Shown here piece after piece: positions 52,228 through 60,400 of a DNA stretch of 64,000 nt. Location: the NCBI GenBank assembly GCA_937950325.1, contig CALFDJ010000035.1, forward strand, positions 1 through 64,000. The letters run 5' to 3'. The notes below the pieces were generated by a model. That model saw nothing but the letters and a program-made list of their open reading frames with translations, ran no database searches and was not told where the DNA came from. A program made the translations under genes and the position numbers. How positions within the stretch are numbered: the first letter of the stretch is position 1; every line of letters starts with the position of its first letter. This DNA comes from an uncultured Collinsella sp. (lineage in GTDB: Bacteria > Actinomycetota > Coriobacteriia > Coriobacteriales > Coriobacteriaceae).

Positions 52228-53532
52228 ATGGAGAAAACCGCAGAGCAGCTGCGCCGCGAGCACATTGCCCTTGAGGGCGACACCCATGGCAAGAATAAAT
52301 GGGCGATTCTGTTTACCGTGCTCATCATGACGTTTATGGCGTGTCTGGATTCGACCGTCGTGACCGTGGCGCTGCCCGTGATGCAAAAGGAGCTGGGCGT
52401 GGGCCTCGACCGCATCCAGCTGGTGAGCTCGGTGTATCTGCTTGCGACGTGCGTGGCTATGTTGCCGTTTGGCCGCCTGGGCGACGTGCGCGGCAAGGTG
52501 GGCGTGTTCCAGCTGGGTGTTATCGTCTTTACGGTCGGTTCGCTGCTTTGTGGCCTTTCGGGTTCGCTCGAGGTTCTTATCCTGGCACGCATCGTTCAGG
52601 GTATTGGTTGCGCGGCGGCCATGGCTAACAACATGGGCATCATCACCGAGTCGTTTCCGGCGCGCGAGCGCGGTCGTGCCATGGGTATTCTCGCGACCTT
52701 CGTGGCCCTCGGCATGATGTGTGGCCCCGTGCTCGGCGGCATGCTGGTGGCACGCTTTCCCTGGGAGAGCATCTTCCTCATCAACCTGCCCATTGGCGTC
52801 ATCTCGTTTATCGTGGGGCTCTACACGCTGCCGCATGTTAAGCCGGAGGCCGGCGAGCGCCCCATGTCGCTGGCGGAGGCCGCGCGTCGCTGCTTTGCAA
52901 ATTCGGCCTTTACCATCAACCTTGCCTGCATGCTCATCGTGTTTGTTGGCATCGGTGCGTCCGAGTTTATCTTGCCGTTCTATTTTCAGGACGCGCATGG
53001 GTTTGGGTCTGACGTTTCGGGCCTGCTGTTTTTGGCGCTGCCAATGGTGAATGCTTTTATCGGCCCGCTTTCGGGTACGGTTTCGGACCGTGCTGGCTGC
53101 GAAGGTCCTACGGCGGTTGGCCTGGGCGTGTACGTGTGCGGTCTCTTTGCGGTAAGCACGCTCGACGAGCACTCTTCTATCCCTGTGATCGTGTGCTGCG
53201 TCGCATTTATGTCGTGTGGCACGTCGATTTTCCAGAGCCCCAACAACTCGCTGTATATGGGTTCGGCCCCGCGCGAGGCGCTCGGTTTTGCGGGCAGCTT
53301 GGGCAGCTTGGCGCGCTATGCGGGTATGGCAGTGGGCATTACGGCGGCGTCGAATATCCTGTATGGGCAGATGAGCGTGGCGATGGGCGAGGCCGTGACC
53401 AGTTTTGTTGCAGGCCGTCCGGATGTGTTCCTGTTTGGCTTTCGCTCGGTGTTCTACGTGCTCATGGCTGTGGCCGCTGTGGGCTTTGCGCTCGCCATGG
53501 TGCGTTTGGTGAGGATGCGCGCCCGCCATTAG
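52228..53532 (+). CDS. MFS transporter, DHA2 (QacA/EmrB) type
   Basis: Multidrug-efflux-type major facilitator with about 14 transmembrane segments in 434 residues. The DHA2 motif A-like FGRLGDVRGKVGVF follows helix 2 and the motif-C-like region is FVALGMMCGPVLGGMLV; motif-D1-like LDSTVVTVALP is in helix 1. Substrate unknown. ATG 52228 follows AAAGG (52217-52221) at 6 nt; the in-frame ATG at 52222 immediately after the site is too close. No regulator is adjacent. Confidence 0.88.
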   Translation: MEKTAEQLRREHIALEGDTHGKNKWAILFTVLIMTFMACLDSTVVTVALPVMQKELGVGLDRIQLVSSVYLLATCVAMLPFGRLGDVRGKVGVFQLGVIVFTVGSLLCGLSGSLEVLILARIVQGIGCAAAMANNMGIITESFPARERGRAMGILATFVALGMMCGPVLGGMLVARFPWESIFLINLPIGVISFIVGLYTLPHVKPEAGERPMSLAEAARRCFANSAFTINLACMLIVFVGIGASEFILPFYFQDAHGFGSDVSGLLFLALPMVNAFIGPLSGTVSDRAGCEGPTAVGLGVYVCGLFAVSTLDEHSSIPVIVCCVAFMSCGTSIFQSPNNSLYMGSAPREALGFAGSLGSLARYAGMAVGITAASNILYGQMSVAMGEAVTSFVAGRPDVFLFGFRSVFYVLMAVAAVGFALAMVRLVRMRARH

Positions 53533-53691
53533 CTTGTGGTGGCAGGCTTGCCACGAATCGGGCTTATCTACTGGTCTTGCAGCTTTATGGTGCGATGTGG
53601 CTTGTGGGGCGGGCGGGGATCGGTCCGTGGTAGACTATCGAACAACGTTTATTAATCGCGCGGTATCGTTGCCGCGAGAAGGGGTTGCGCC

Positions 53692-54270
53692 ATGCAGGAG
53701 CTTGAGGATCGTATTCGCCATGACGGCATCGTAAAGGCCGGTAACGTCCTTAAGGTTGATGCCTTCCTCAACCACCAGTGCGACGTTGAGCTGTTCGACC
53801 ACATGGGTGCCGAGTGGGCCCGTCTGTTCGAGGGTGTCGAGATCAACAAGATCCTGACGATCGAGGCTTCGGGCATTGGTATGGCCTGCATTGCAGCTCA
53901 GCATTTTGGCGGCGTGCCGGTGGTCTTTGCCAAGAAGGCCCAGTCCATCAACCTTGACGGCGAGCAGTATGCCACGACCATCTATTCCTTTACCAAGCAG
54001 AAGGAGTACCCGGTTATCGTGGGTAAGCGTTTCCTGTCCGAGGGCGATAAGGTCCTGATTATCGACGACTTCCTGGCCAACGGTTGCGCGCTTGAGGGCC
54101 TTATTAAGATCTGCGAGGCTGCGGGCGCCGAGGTTGCCGGCATTGGCATCGCCGTTGAGAAGGGCTTCCAGGGCGGTGGCGATAAGCTCCGTGAGCGCGG
54201 CTTTCGCGTTGAGAGCCTGGCCCGTATTGCCGAAATGGACTGCGAGAACGGCGAGATCACGTTCGCCTAG
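53692..54270 (+). CDS. xpt: Xanthine phosphoribosyltransferase
   Basis: Xpt salvages xanthine with PRPP to XMP. The 192-residue product has normal length and the Xpt markers LKVDAFLNHQ, the ASGIGMACIAAQHF substrate segment and the PRPP-binding VLIIDDFLANG. GAAGGGG precedes ATG 53692. The upstream 160 nt do not show a purine riboswitch. A terminator follows. Confidence 0.95.
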   Translation: MQELEDRIRHDGIVKAGNVLKVDAFLNHQCDVELFDHMGAEWARLFEGVEINKILTIEASGIGMACIAAQHFGGVPVVFAKKAQSINLDGEQYATTIYSFTKQKEYPVIVGKRFLSEGDKVLIIDDFLANGCALEGLIKICEAAGAEVAGIGIAVEKGFQGGGDKLRERGFRVESLARIAEMDCENGEITFA

Positions 54271-54298
54271 GCGCGCAGCACAAGCGATTGGTATGCGA

Positions 54299-54333
54299 TG
54301 TGACAAAGGGACTGTCCCTTTGTCACATTTTTT
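54299..54333 (+). terminator. Terminator after xpt
   Basis: TGTGACAAAGGGAC (54299-54312) and GTCCCTTTGTCACA (54314-54327) form a 14-bp perfect palindrome around one base, followed by TTTTTT. The AAAGGGAC...GTCCCTTT core is like the REP-type hairpin at 30115-30151. Confidence 0.8.
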
Positions 54334-54353
54334 GTATGAGGGGAGGTGCTGAT

Positions 54354-54734
54354 ATGGATGAGAACAGGATAGAATGGCGCGAGTATGCGCGCTATGCCGA
54401 GATGTCGGTCGAGGAGCTGGCACGCGATTGCGAGGTGCAGGTGTTTCGCGCGACGGGTCCGGGCGGACAGGGCGTGAATACGACGGATTCAGCGGTGCGC
54501 ATGAAGCATGGGCCCACGGGGATTGTCGTGACGGCGCGCGAGAGCCGTAGTCAGTTTCAGAATCGCAGCTGCTGTCTGCGCAAGCTGAGGGCAGAGCTTG
54601 AGCGTCGTGGCCGTCCGCCGCGACGTCGCGTCAAGACCAAGGTGCCTCAGCGATCGCGCCAGCGCAGGCTCAACGACAAGCACTTCAACGCGATTAAAAA
54701 GGCCAACCGTCGCAAGCCAGGCGGGGAGGAATGA
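54354..54734 (+). CDS. Peptide chain release factor-like (GGQ) protein
   Basis: RF-1 domain protein of 126 residues with a GGQ motif (GPGGQ, 35-39) used to hydrolyse peptidyl-tRNA, a TGPGGQGVNTTDSAVRMKH core and a basic C-terminal tail (RRKPGGEE preceded by RQRRLNDKHF). The size, absence of codon-recognition domains and basic tail are like ArfB/YaeJ or PrfH-type rescue factors, but exact class is uncertain. ATG 54354 follows GGGAGG (54341-54346). Confidence 0.8.
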   Translation: MDENRIEWREYARYAEMSVEELARDCEVQVFRATGPGGQGVNTTDSAVRMKHGPTGIVVTARESRSQFQNRSCCLRKLRAELERRGRPPRRRVKTKVPQRSRQRRLNDKHFNAIKKANRRKPGGEE

Positions 54735-54743
54735 TCTTCTCAA

Positions 54744-54814
54744 TAAGTTGCGGTGAAATAGGGACTGTTTTACGGCTTTAGCTGCATAAACAGTCCCTAT
54801 TTCACCGCAACTTA
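54744..54814. repeat. AAGTTGCGGTGAAATA palindrome, copy 3
   Basis: The left arm (54744-54770, beginning TAAGTTGCGGTGAAATAGGG) is perfectly complementary over 27 bp to the right arm (54788-54814), with a 17-nt centre. It shares TTGCGGTGRAATA with copies at 33237 and 34171, and lies between convergent release-factor-like and kinase genes. Confidence 0.85.
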
Positions 54815-54821
54815 GGGATGG

Positions 54822-55784
54822 CTAGTGGGTGGGGCGCCAGACGTGGAGGGCTCCGCCGAGGACGTCGACCTCGATGCGCGAGGCGACGATGGGCTCGCCG
54901 TCGGCCTGGATGGGGTAGTCGGGCTCCTCGAACGTGAGCTCGGCATGACGGCAACGACGCATTCGAACCGGCGGCAGCTTGGTATGATGGCCGTCCTTGG
55001 CCGAAAGAAACATAGGCAGGGCGACCGCACGGGGGACGGGGCCGCAGGCGTAGCAGACGTCGAGCATGCCGTCGCAGGGGTCGGCTTCGGGGCAGATGCG
55101 ATAGCCCGAGCCGTACGTGGGCCCCAGCTGGATGGCCATGATAATCGCCCGCTCGCGCTCGGCAGGCGCGCCATCTAAGCTCACCGTCATGGGATAGTTG
55201 CGGTAGCGCAGGCCAAACTGCTCAAGTCCCGATAGGGTGTAGAGCGGAGCGCCGGCGAGCCCCGTCTTTTTTCGCAGCTCGGTGGTGCCCAGGCCGATGG
55301 CGGCATCGATGCCGACCGAAAGCGTCTGGTCGTAGTACTCGACGGTCGCCTCGCCTCTGCCGCTTGCGGGGTTCCATGAGCGAATGCGTCCGATATCCTG
55401 ACGCTGCAGCTCGCAGGTGAGCAGCGCGCCAAAATCTTTGCCGGAGAAATCGTCGATACCGAGCGTTTGGGCAAAATCGTTGCCGGAGCCTACGGGTAGG
55501 ACGGCAAGGGCGGGACGGACCGCCTCATCCTGCGTCATAAGCCCGTTGACGACCTCGTGGATCACGCCGTCGCCGCCGAGTGCGATAACCGTGCGGTAGC
55601 CCTGGGCCCGTGCGGCAAGTTCCTTGGCATGTCCCATGCGCTCGGTCAGCACCAGGTCAAACTGGGATGCGCGCGCGGTCATGTCCAAAAAGCGCTGCAG
55701 GCGCTCGGCAACTTCGCGCGCCGCACCCGATTGGGCGGCTGGGTTGGCGATGATGAGCGTGCGACCAAAATCAGTTGCGTGCAT
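54822..55784 (-). CDS. Diacylglycerol kinase-type lipid kinase
   Basis: DAGK catalytic-domain protein of 320 residues; members phosphorylate diacylglycerol or related lipids. It has IIANPAAQSG, the ATP-binding IALGGDGVIHEVVNGL and VGSGNDFAQTLG, and the C-terminal beta domain. ATG at 55784 is preceded by GGGAG; a longer in-frame start (55856) lacks support. It faces the release-factor-like gene across palindrome copy 3. The true lipid substrate is not told by sequence. Confidence 0.88.
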   Translation of the reverse strand: MHATDFGRTLIIANPAAQSGAAREVAERLQRFLDMTARASQFDLVLTERMGHAKELAARAQGYRTVIALGGDGVIHEVVNGLMTQDEAVRPALAVLPVGSGNDFAQTLGIDDFSGKDFGALLTCELQRQDIGRIRSWNPASGRGEATVEYYDQTLSVGIDAAIGLGTTELRKKTGLAGAPLYTLSGLEQFGLRYRNYPMTVSLDGAPAERERAIIMAIQLGPTYGSGYRICPEADPCDGMLDVCYACGPVPRAVALPMFLSAKDGHHTKLPPVRMRRCRHAELTFEEPDYPIQADGEPIVASRIEVDVLGGALHVWRPTH

Positions 55785-55871
55785 GGGGCGACTCCCGGCG
55801 TGTGACGTAACGGTGCGGTCGCGCTCAGGTCGAATTGCCCCCGATTGTGGCTGCACGGCAAATACTAACGT

Positions 55872-57293
55872 CTACTCTATCAGGTCGTTGTGGCGCTCGA
55901 TAGCCTCCGCTACCGTACCGCCCTCATCCACAATAAGCGAACGGCGCTTGGGTGAGATGATGCGCTGGGCGGGGTACACGCCGCGGTGTCCGCCGGTTAG
56001 GTAACTGATAAAGGCCACGATGACAAAGAACCCGGCGGCCGTGCCGTGGAACAGGTCGATGGCCATCATGCAGGTGGTGATGGGCACGTTGAGGCCGGCG
56101 CAGAACACGCCGAGCATGCCCAGCGCCGCCAGAAAGCTGGGGTCGATTCCGACGAGGCAACCAATCCAACCGCCGAGCGCCGCACCGATGCCAAACAGGG
56201 GTGTGACCTCGCCTCCTTGGAAGCCGGCGCCCAGGGTGAGCGCCGTCACCACGAGCTTGATGACTGCGTCGGCAAGGGTCGTGTTACCGGCGAACCCGGC
56301 GCCCGAGAGCCAGGTGGCAAGGCCGGCATACTTCCAGGCGTCGAGCATCGCGTAGGCCGCGAGCACCACGAGCGCGCCCACGAGTGCGCGAGCAATGTAG
56401 TTGGTGATAAAGCGACCGTACAGGCTCTTGACGGTTCGAACCGACCAGGCAAAGAGGCGTGCCGTCAGACCGAAGATGATGGCGCTGATAACAACGATGA
56501 CGACCGTTGTGGGCGTCATAGCGGGAACGCTGGCGATGTCATTCGCTTCGTACTCGGTACCCAGGGCAAGTGATGTAAAGTAGCCGGTAAACGAGGCGAC
56601 CAGGCAGTAGATGCCCGCGGTGTAGTCGATCTTGCCGATAAAGCACATCTCCATGCCAAAGAAAGCTCCGGCAAGGGGCGAACCGAATACGGCGCCAAAG
56701 GCCGACGAGATGCCGGCGAGCATGAGGTCGTGGTGGTCATGCTTTTTGAGGTGGGCGAGGCTCGAGATGTTGCTGGCGATGGTGCCACCAATCTGCACCG
56801 CGCCGCCCTCGCGGCCGGCCGATCCGCCCGTTAGGTGCGTGAGCGTGGAGCAGACAAAAGTGAGGACGGCCATGCGCATATGGATGAGGCGTGTGCCCAG
56901 GGCGGAATCGATGACCAGGTTGTTGCCGCGTTTGGCGGCAAGACCGTGGTTTTTGTACACCCATGCGGTGGCAACGCCCACAACGGGGAGCATGGCGTAG
57001 ATCCACGCGTGGTGCTCGCGATAATCGGTCGCGATATTCAGCGAGGCCAAAAACGCCCAAGCGGCAACGCCCATGGCGAGAGAGACGATGACGACGAGTA
57101 CGAGCAACTTGGCGCTCGCGAGTAGGTTGCGGACGTTGCGGCGCGTGTCGGCAGCCAAGAGATGTTCGGAGCGGGTGAGCTGTTGCCTGCCTGCCATGAT
57201 GACGTCGTTCAGGGAGAAAAAGCCGCCGTCGTCGAGCGACTGGGAATGATCCTGCGCTTCGTTTGCGCTTTCGGGTTTGTCGTTATGAGCCAT
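55872..57293 (-). CDS. ClC family anion/proton antiporter, possibly fluoride type
   Basis: ClC transporter of 473 residues, about 10-12 membrane helices after a 60-residue polar N-terminus. Ion-path motifs are GGSAGREGGAVQIGG with the gating Glu, GSPLAGAFFGMEM and GAGFQGGEVTPLFGIG. The canonical chloride motif GSGIPE is not seen, and the P of GREGP is replaced by Gly; both are like the CLC-F (fluoride/proton antiporter) group, but Cl- cannot be excluded. No fluoride riboswitch is visible upstream. On its strand TATAAT (57328-57323) is a possible -10. Confidence 0.85.
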   Translation of the reverse strand: MAHNDKPESANEAQDHSQSLDDGGFFSLNDVIMAGRQQLTRSEHLLAADTRRNVRNLLASAKLLVLVVIVSLAMGVAAWAFLASLNIATDYREHHAWIYAMLPVVGVATAWVYKNHGLAAKRGNNLVIDSALGTRLIHMRMAVLTFVCSTLTHLTGGSAGREGGAVQIGGTIASNISSLAHLKKHDHHDLMLAGISSAFGAVFGSPLAGAFFGMEMCFIGKIDYTAGIYCLVASFTGYFTSLALGTEYEANDIASVPAMTPTTVVIVVISAIIFGLTARLFAWSVRTVKSLYGRFITNYIARALVGALVVLAAYAMLDAWKYAGLATWLSGAGFAGNTTLADAVIKLVVTALTLGAGFQGGEVTPLFGIGAALGGWIGCLVGIDPSFLAALGMLGVFCAGLNVPITTCMMAIDLFHGTAAGFFVIVAFISYLTGGHRGVYPAQRIISPKRRSLIVDEGGTVAEAIERHNDLIE

Positions 57294-57503
57294 ACGTTCC
57301 TCTTTTAGGTTGCAACGCAAGCATTATAAAACGCGGTAAACGCGACGAGCCGGTGGGTTGGTTTCCATTCTGTTTCGCGGCCTGCAACCGACAGGTGTAT
57401 TTGCGGGTTCAGGTCGAGTCGCGGCCATGCGTCGGGGGATTATACTGAGACAAGCATAAAGAATCGGCGTCCCTGTTGTGCGCCGTGGCATTAAGAGGTG
57501 CAT

Positions 57504-58766
57504 ATGGCAGAGAAACTCATTCCGTTGGAGGACGCGCAGTCGATTGTCCTGTCGCACGTTGCTCCGACCGATCTCGTCGAGATTCCCGTGTGGCAGGCCG
57601 CCGGTTTTCCCTTGGCCGAGGATGCTGTGGCCGATATCGACATTTCACCGTTTGCCAACAGCGCCATGGACGGGTATGCCGTGCGCGCAGCCGATCTTGC
57701 TGCGGCCACCGGTGACACTCCGGTGACGCTTTCCGTCGTAGGGCACGAGGCGGCGGGCCATGTCTTTGAGGCCGTGGTCGGCACGGGCGAGACCGTCCGC
57801 ATCATGACGGGCGCGCCGGTGCCCGAGGGTGCTGACGCCGTAGTGAAATACGAGATCGTCGACGTGCTTGACGGCGATGGCAACGAGGGCTCGCACGTTC
57901 GCTTCTCGGCGCCGGCCAAGGTAGGGGAGAACGTTCGCTCTGCCGCCGAGGAGGCCCATGCCGGCGATGCTGTGATGCGCGCCGGCGAGGTCGTGGCTCC
58001 GGCGGGCGCGGGTCTGCTGGCAAGCGCCGGATACGCGAGCGTGAAGGTGCACGCTGCCCCGCGTGTGGGCATCATCTCGCTGGGCACGGAACTGGTCGGA
58101 CCGAGTAACGTGCCGGCGCGCGGGCAGATTCGCGACTCCAACTCCTCGGCGTTGATGGCCGAGGCGCTCGATGCAGGAGCCGAGCCCGTGTTCTACGGCA
58201 TTGCGCCCGACGATGAGCAGGCGATTGCCGAACTGGTGCATCGCGCCGTGCAGGAGTGCGATTTTGTCATTACGAGCGGTGGCGCCTCGGCGGGCGATTA
58301 CGACTACGTGACGGCGCTCGTCCGGCGCGAGGGCGAGGTGCTGTTTGACCGCATTTCGATGCGTCCGGGCAAGGCCATCACGTTTGGCTTGCTCGGGGGT
58401 AAGCCCTACCTGGGGCTTTCAGGCAATCCGGCCGCGGCGTATGTGGGCTTTGAGATGCTCGCGCGCCCGGCGATTCGCAAGATGCGTGGTTTTGCCGAGG
58501 GGGCGCGCCCCGTGCAGCGAGCGGTTCTTACCCACGGTGTGAAAAAGCGCCAGGACCGACGCTTCTTCGATCGCGCCACGGTTTTGCGCGACCCCGAGAC
58601 CGATGAGCTGCTGGTGACCGAGGCCAAGACGCAGAATTCGGCGCTGCTCGGCACGATGCAGCGTGCCAACTGTCTGCTGCGTATTGACGAAGGGCCGTGT
58701 GAGCTCAAGGCAGGCGACGTCGTGGATGTCGTGCGTGTCGACCTGCCCGAGGGAACGGTGTTGTAG
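57504..58766 (+). CDS. moeA: Molybdopterin molybdenumtransferase MoeA
   Basis: MoeA inserts molybdate into adenylylated molybdopterin. The 420-residue product has the DISPFANSAMDGYAVR, IMTGAPVPEGADAVV, the GTELVGPSNVPARGQIRDSN substrate loop, ITSGGASAGDYDY and LGLSGNPAAAYVGFE motifs, and domain IV at the C-terminus. ATG 57504 is 5 nt after AGAGG. TATACT (57441-57446) upstream may be a -10. It is 10 nt before the mog gene and leads the molybdenum cluster. Confidence 0.94.
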   Translation: MAEKLIPLEDAQSIVLSHVAPTDLVEIPVWQAAGFPLAEDAVADIDISPFANSAMDGYAVRAADLAAATGDTPVTLSVVGHEAAGHVFEAVVGTGETVRIMTGAPVPEGADAVVKYEIVDVLDGDGNEGSHVRFSAPAKVGENVRSAAEEAHAGDAVMRAGEVVAPAGAGLLASAGYASVKVHAAPRVGIISLGTELVGPSNVPARGQIRDSNSSALMAEALDAGAEPVFYGIAPDDEQAIAELVHRAVQECDFVITSGGASAGDYDYVTALVRREGEVLFDRISMRPGKAITFGLLGGKPYLGLSGNPAAAYVGFEMLARPAIRKMRGFAEGARPVQRAVLTHGVKKRQDRRFFDRATVLRDPETDELLVTEAKTQNSALLGTMQRANCLLRIDEGPCELKAGDVVDVVRVDLPEGTVL

Positions 58767-58776
58767 GAGGAATGCT

Positions 58777-59256
58777 ATGGAGCTGAAGATTTCGATTGTG
58801 ACGTGCTCGGATACGCGCGATCTTGCCCAGGACGAGGCTGGAGCTGCACTCGAGGAACTTATCGAGGCGCAGGGCTGGACGGTCGCCTCACATGTGGTCG
58901 TGCGCGATGACGTCAGCGAGATTGGTGATGCCATTGTGGAAGCCGCCGATGAGTGCCACGCCAATGTCGTGCTCACCTGCGGCGGCACGGGGCTTTCGAT
59001 GCGCGATGTGACGCCCGAGGCGACGCGTGCCGTCTGCGACCGCGATGTGCCGGGTATTGCAGAGGCAATTCGTGCGTACTCGATGACCAAGACGCGCCGC
59101 GCTATGCTCTCGCGTGCTATTTGCATGCAACGAGGTCATACACTTGTCGTAAACTTTCCCGGTTCCACGAAGGCCGCCCGCGAAAGCTGGGAGGCCATAG
59201 CGGACCAGCTGGAGCACGCGGCTCAGATGACAGCGGGCGGCGGACATACCAACTAA
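58777..59256 (+). CDS. mog: Molybdopterin adenylyltransferase (MoaB/Mog)
   Basis: Mog/MoaB adenylylates molybdopterin before MoeA acts. The 159-residue product has VTCSDTRD, LTCGGTGLSMRDVTPEAT (substrate-binding loop) and the C-terminal MLSRAICMQRGHTLVVNFPGS. ATG 58777 follows TAGGAGG (58764-58770), which also overlaps the moeA stop. It is co-transcribed with moeA, and both precede mod genes. Confidence 0.92.
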   Translation: MELKISIVTCSDTRDLAQDEAGAALEELIEAQGWTVASHVVVRDDVSEIGDAIVEAADECHANVVLTCGGTGLSMRDVTPEATRAVCDRDVPGIAEAIRAYSMTKTRRAMLSRAICMQRGHTLVVNFPGSTKAARESWEAIADQLEHAAQMTAGGGHTN

Positions 59257-59272
59257 GCTATTTACCTGCGGT

Positions 59273-59306
59273 GGGGCGACCTTATCGGTCGCTCCGCTTT
59301 TGTTTT
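59273..59306 (+). terminator. Terminator between mog and modA
   Basis: GGGGCGACC (59273-59281) pairs with GGTCGCTCC (59287-59295, one G.U), followed by GCTTTTGTTTT. Confidence 0.8.
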
Positions 59307-59349
59307 CCGCCGAATCGACGCCGAGGTGTACGGTAACTCGAAACTATAT

Positions 59350-59399
59350 TCTCAGGCGAGAATAATTTCTCACTAACATTATTCGCGCAAAAGTATAAT
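59350..59399 (+). promoter_or_regulatory. modA promoter with inverted repeats
   Basis: TATAAT (59394-59399) is a consensus -10, 61 nt before modA. Upstream are ATTCTC-AGGC-GAGAAT (about 59348-59363) and GAATAAT...ATTATTC (near 59360-59384), which would overlap the -35. This suggests an operator for a molybdate or other regulator; the ModE-type core sequence TATAnnnnTATA is not clear. No modE gene is in the window. Confidence 0.5.
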
Positions 59400-59459
59400 C
59401 TGATTGCAGATTAAAGCCCGCGGTGGGGTACCCGGGCACAAGGTCCGAAAGGGTTGAAT

Positions 59460-60332
59460 ATGTTCGATATGGTTTCTCGTCGCGGATTCGTCTCGCTTTC
59501 TGCTGTCGCCGCTGCCGGCCTTGGTCTTGCTGGCTGCTCGGGCAGCAAGACGTCCGAGCCGGCCGGATCCGATGCCGGTTCTGCTAAGGCATCTTCCAAG
59601 AAGGCTGTCGAGCTGCAGGTCTTTGCCGCCAACTCGCTCGAGAAGGCTCTGCCCGAGGTTCAGGAGCTCTACACAGAGCAGACCGGCACCACGTTTGCAG
59701 ACACGCAGTTTAAGGCCTCCGGCGACCTTGTCGAGCAGATGCGCGCCGGTGCCGCTGTCGACGTGCTCATCACAGCCTCCAAGGGCACCATGGACGACGC
59801 CGAAGCCGCCGAGCTCGTCGACGTCGATACGCGTGAGGACATGTTCGTCAACGACCTCGTGATCATTCGCGCCGAGGGCTCCGACACCAAGGTCGAGGCC
59901 ATCGCCGACGTCGCGAATCTGGACGGCAAGATCGCCATTGGCGACGCCAAGACCGTCCCCGCCGGCAAGTACGCCAACCAGGCGCTGGCTTCCGTGGGGC
60001 TCTATACCGGTACCGAGGGCGACGACGGCGAGTATGCTCCCGAGATCGCCGACAAGGTCGCACTGGCCGATAAGGTGGGCACCGCCGCCGCCTATGTCTC
60101 TACGGGCGACTGCGTAGCCGGTTTTGTCTACAGCTCCGATATCTTCCGCTACGACGGCATCGAGGAGGCCTTCGTGTGCCCCGAGGATTCGCACAATCCC
60201 ATCGTGTACCCGGGTGCCGTTGCCGAGAGCTCCGAGCATGCCGACGAAGCCGAGGCGTTCATCGACTTTTGCCTGTCCAACAAGAAGGCTCAGAAGATTT
60301 GGGCTAAGTACGGCTTTGAGCTTTCCGCGTAG
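59460..60332 (+). CDS. modA: Molybdate ABC transporter substrate-binding protein
   Basis: ModA captures molybdate. The 290-residue product carries an export signal with SRRGFVSLS (twin-arginine-like) followed by a lipobox LAGC, so it may be a Tat-exported lipoprotein. The mature part has the ModA motifs FAANSLEKALPEV, FKASGDLVEQM, FVNDLVII, IAIGDAKTVPAGKYA and the C-terminal PGAVAESSEHADEAEAFIDF. ATG 59460 lies 6 nt after AAAGGG. Confidence 0.93.
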   Translation: MFDMVSRRGFVSLSAVAAAGLGLAGCSGSKTSEPAGSDAGSAKASSKKAVELQVFAANSLEKALPEVQELYTEQTGTTFADTQFKASGDLVEQMRAGAAVDVLITASKGTMDDAEAAELVDVDTREDMFVNDLVIIRAEGSDTKVEAIADVANLDGKIAIGDAKTVPAGKYANQALASVGLYTGTEGDDGEYAPEIADKVALADKVGTAAAYVSTGDCVAGFVYSSDIFRYDGIEEAFVCPEDSHNPIVYPGAVAESSEHADEAEAFIDFCLSNKKAQKIWAKYGFELSA

Positions 60333-60400
60333 TGCGGCTTGGCGCGATAATTCCATCGTTTTGTGTTTCACTCCGTCCTTGTATTCGCTTGGAGCTTTTC

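Noticed and set aside
53533..53691. Purine riboswitch before xpt
   Set aside because: xpt often has one, but the conserved loop sequences and the P1-P2-P3 layout are not present.
57294..57503. Fluoride (crcB) riboswitch before the ClC gene
   Set aside because: The conserved pseudoknot and GATG/GCC blocks of that class are not found on the - strand.
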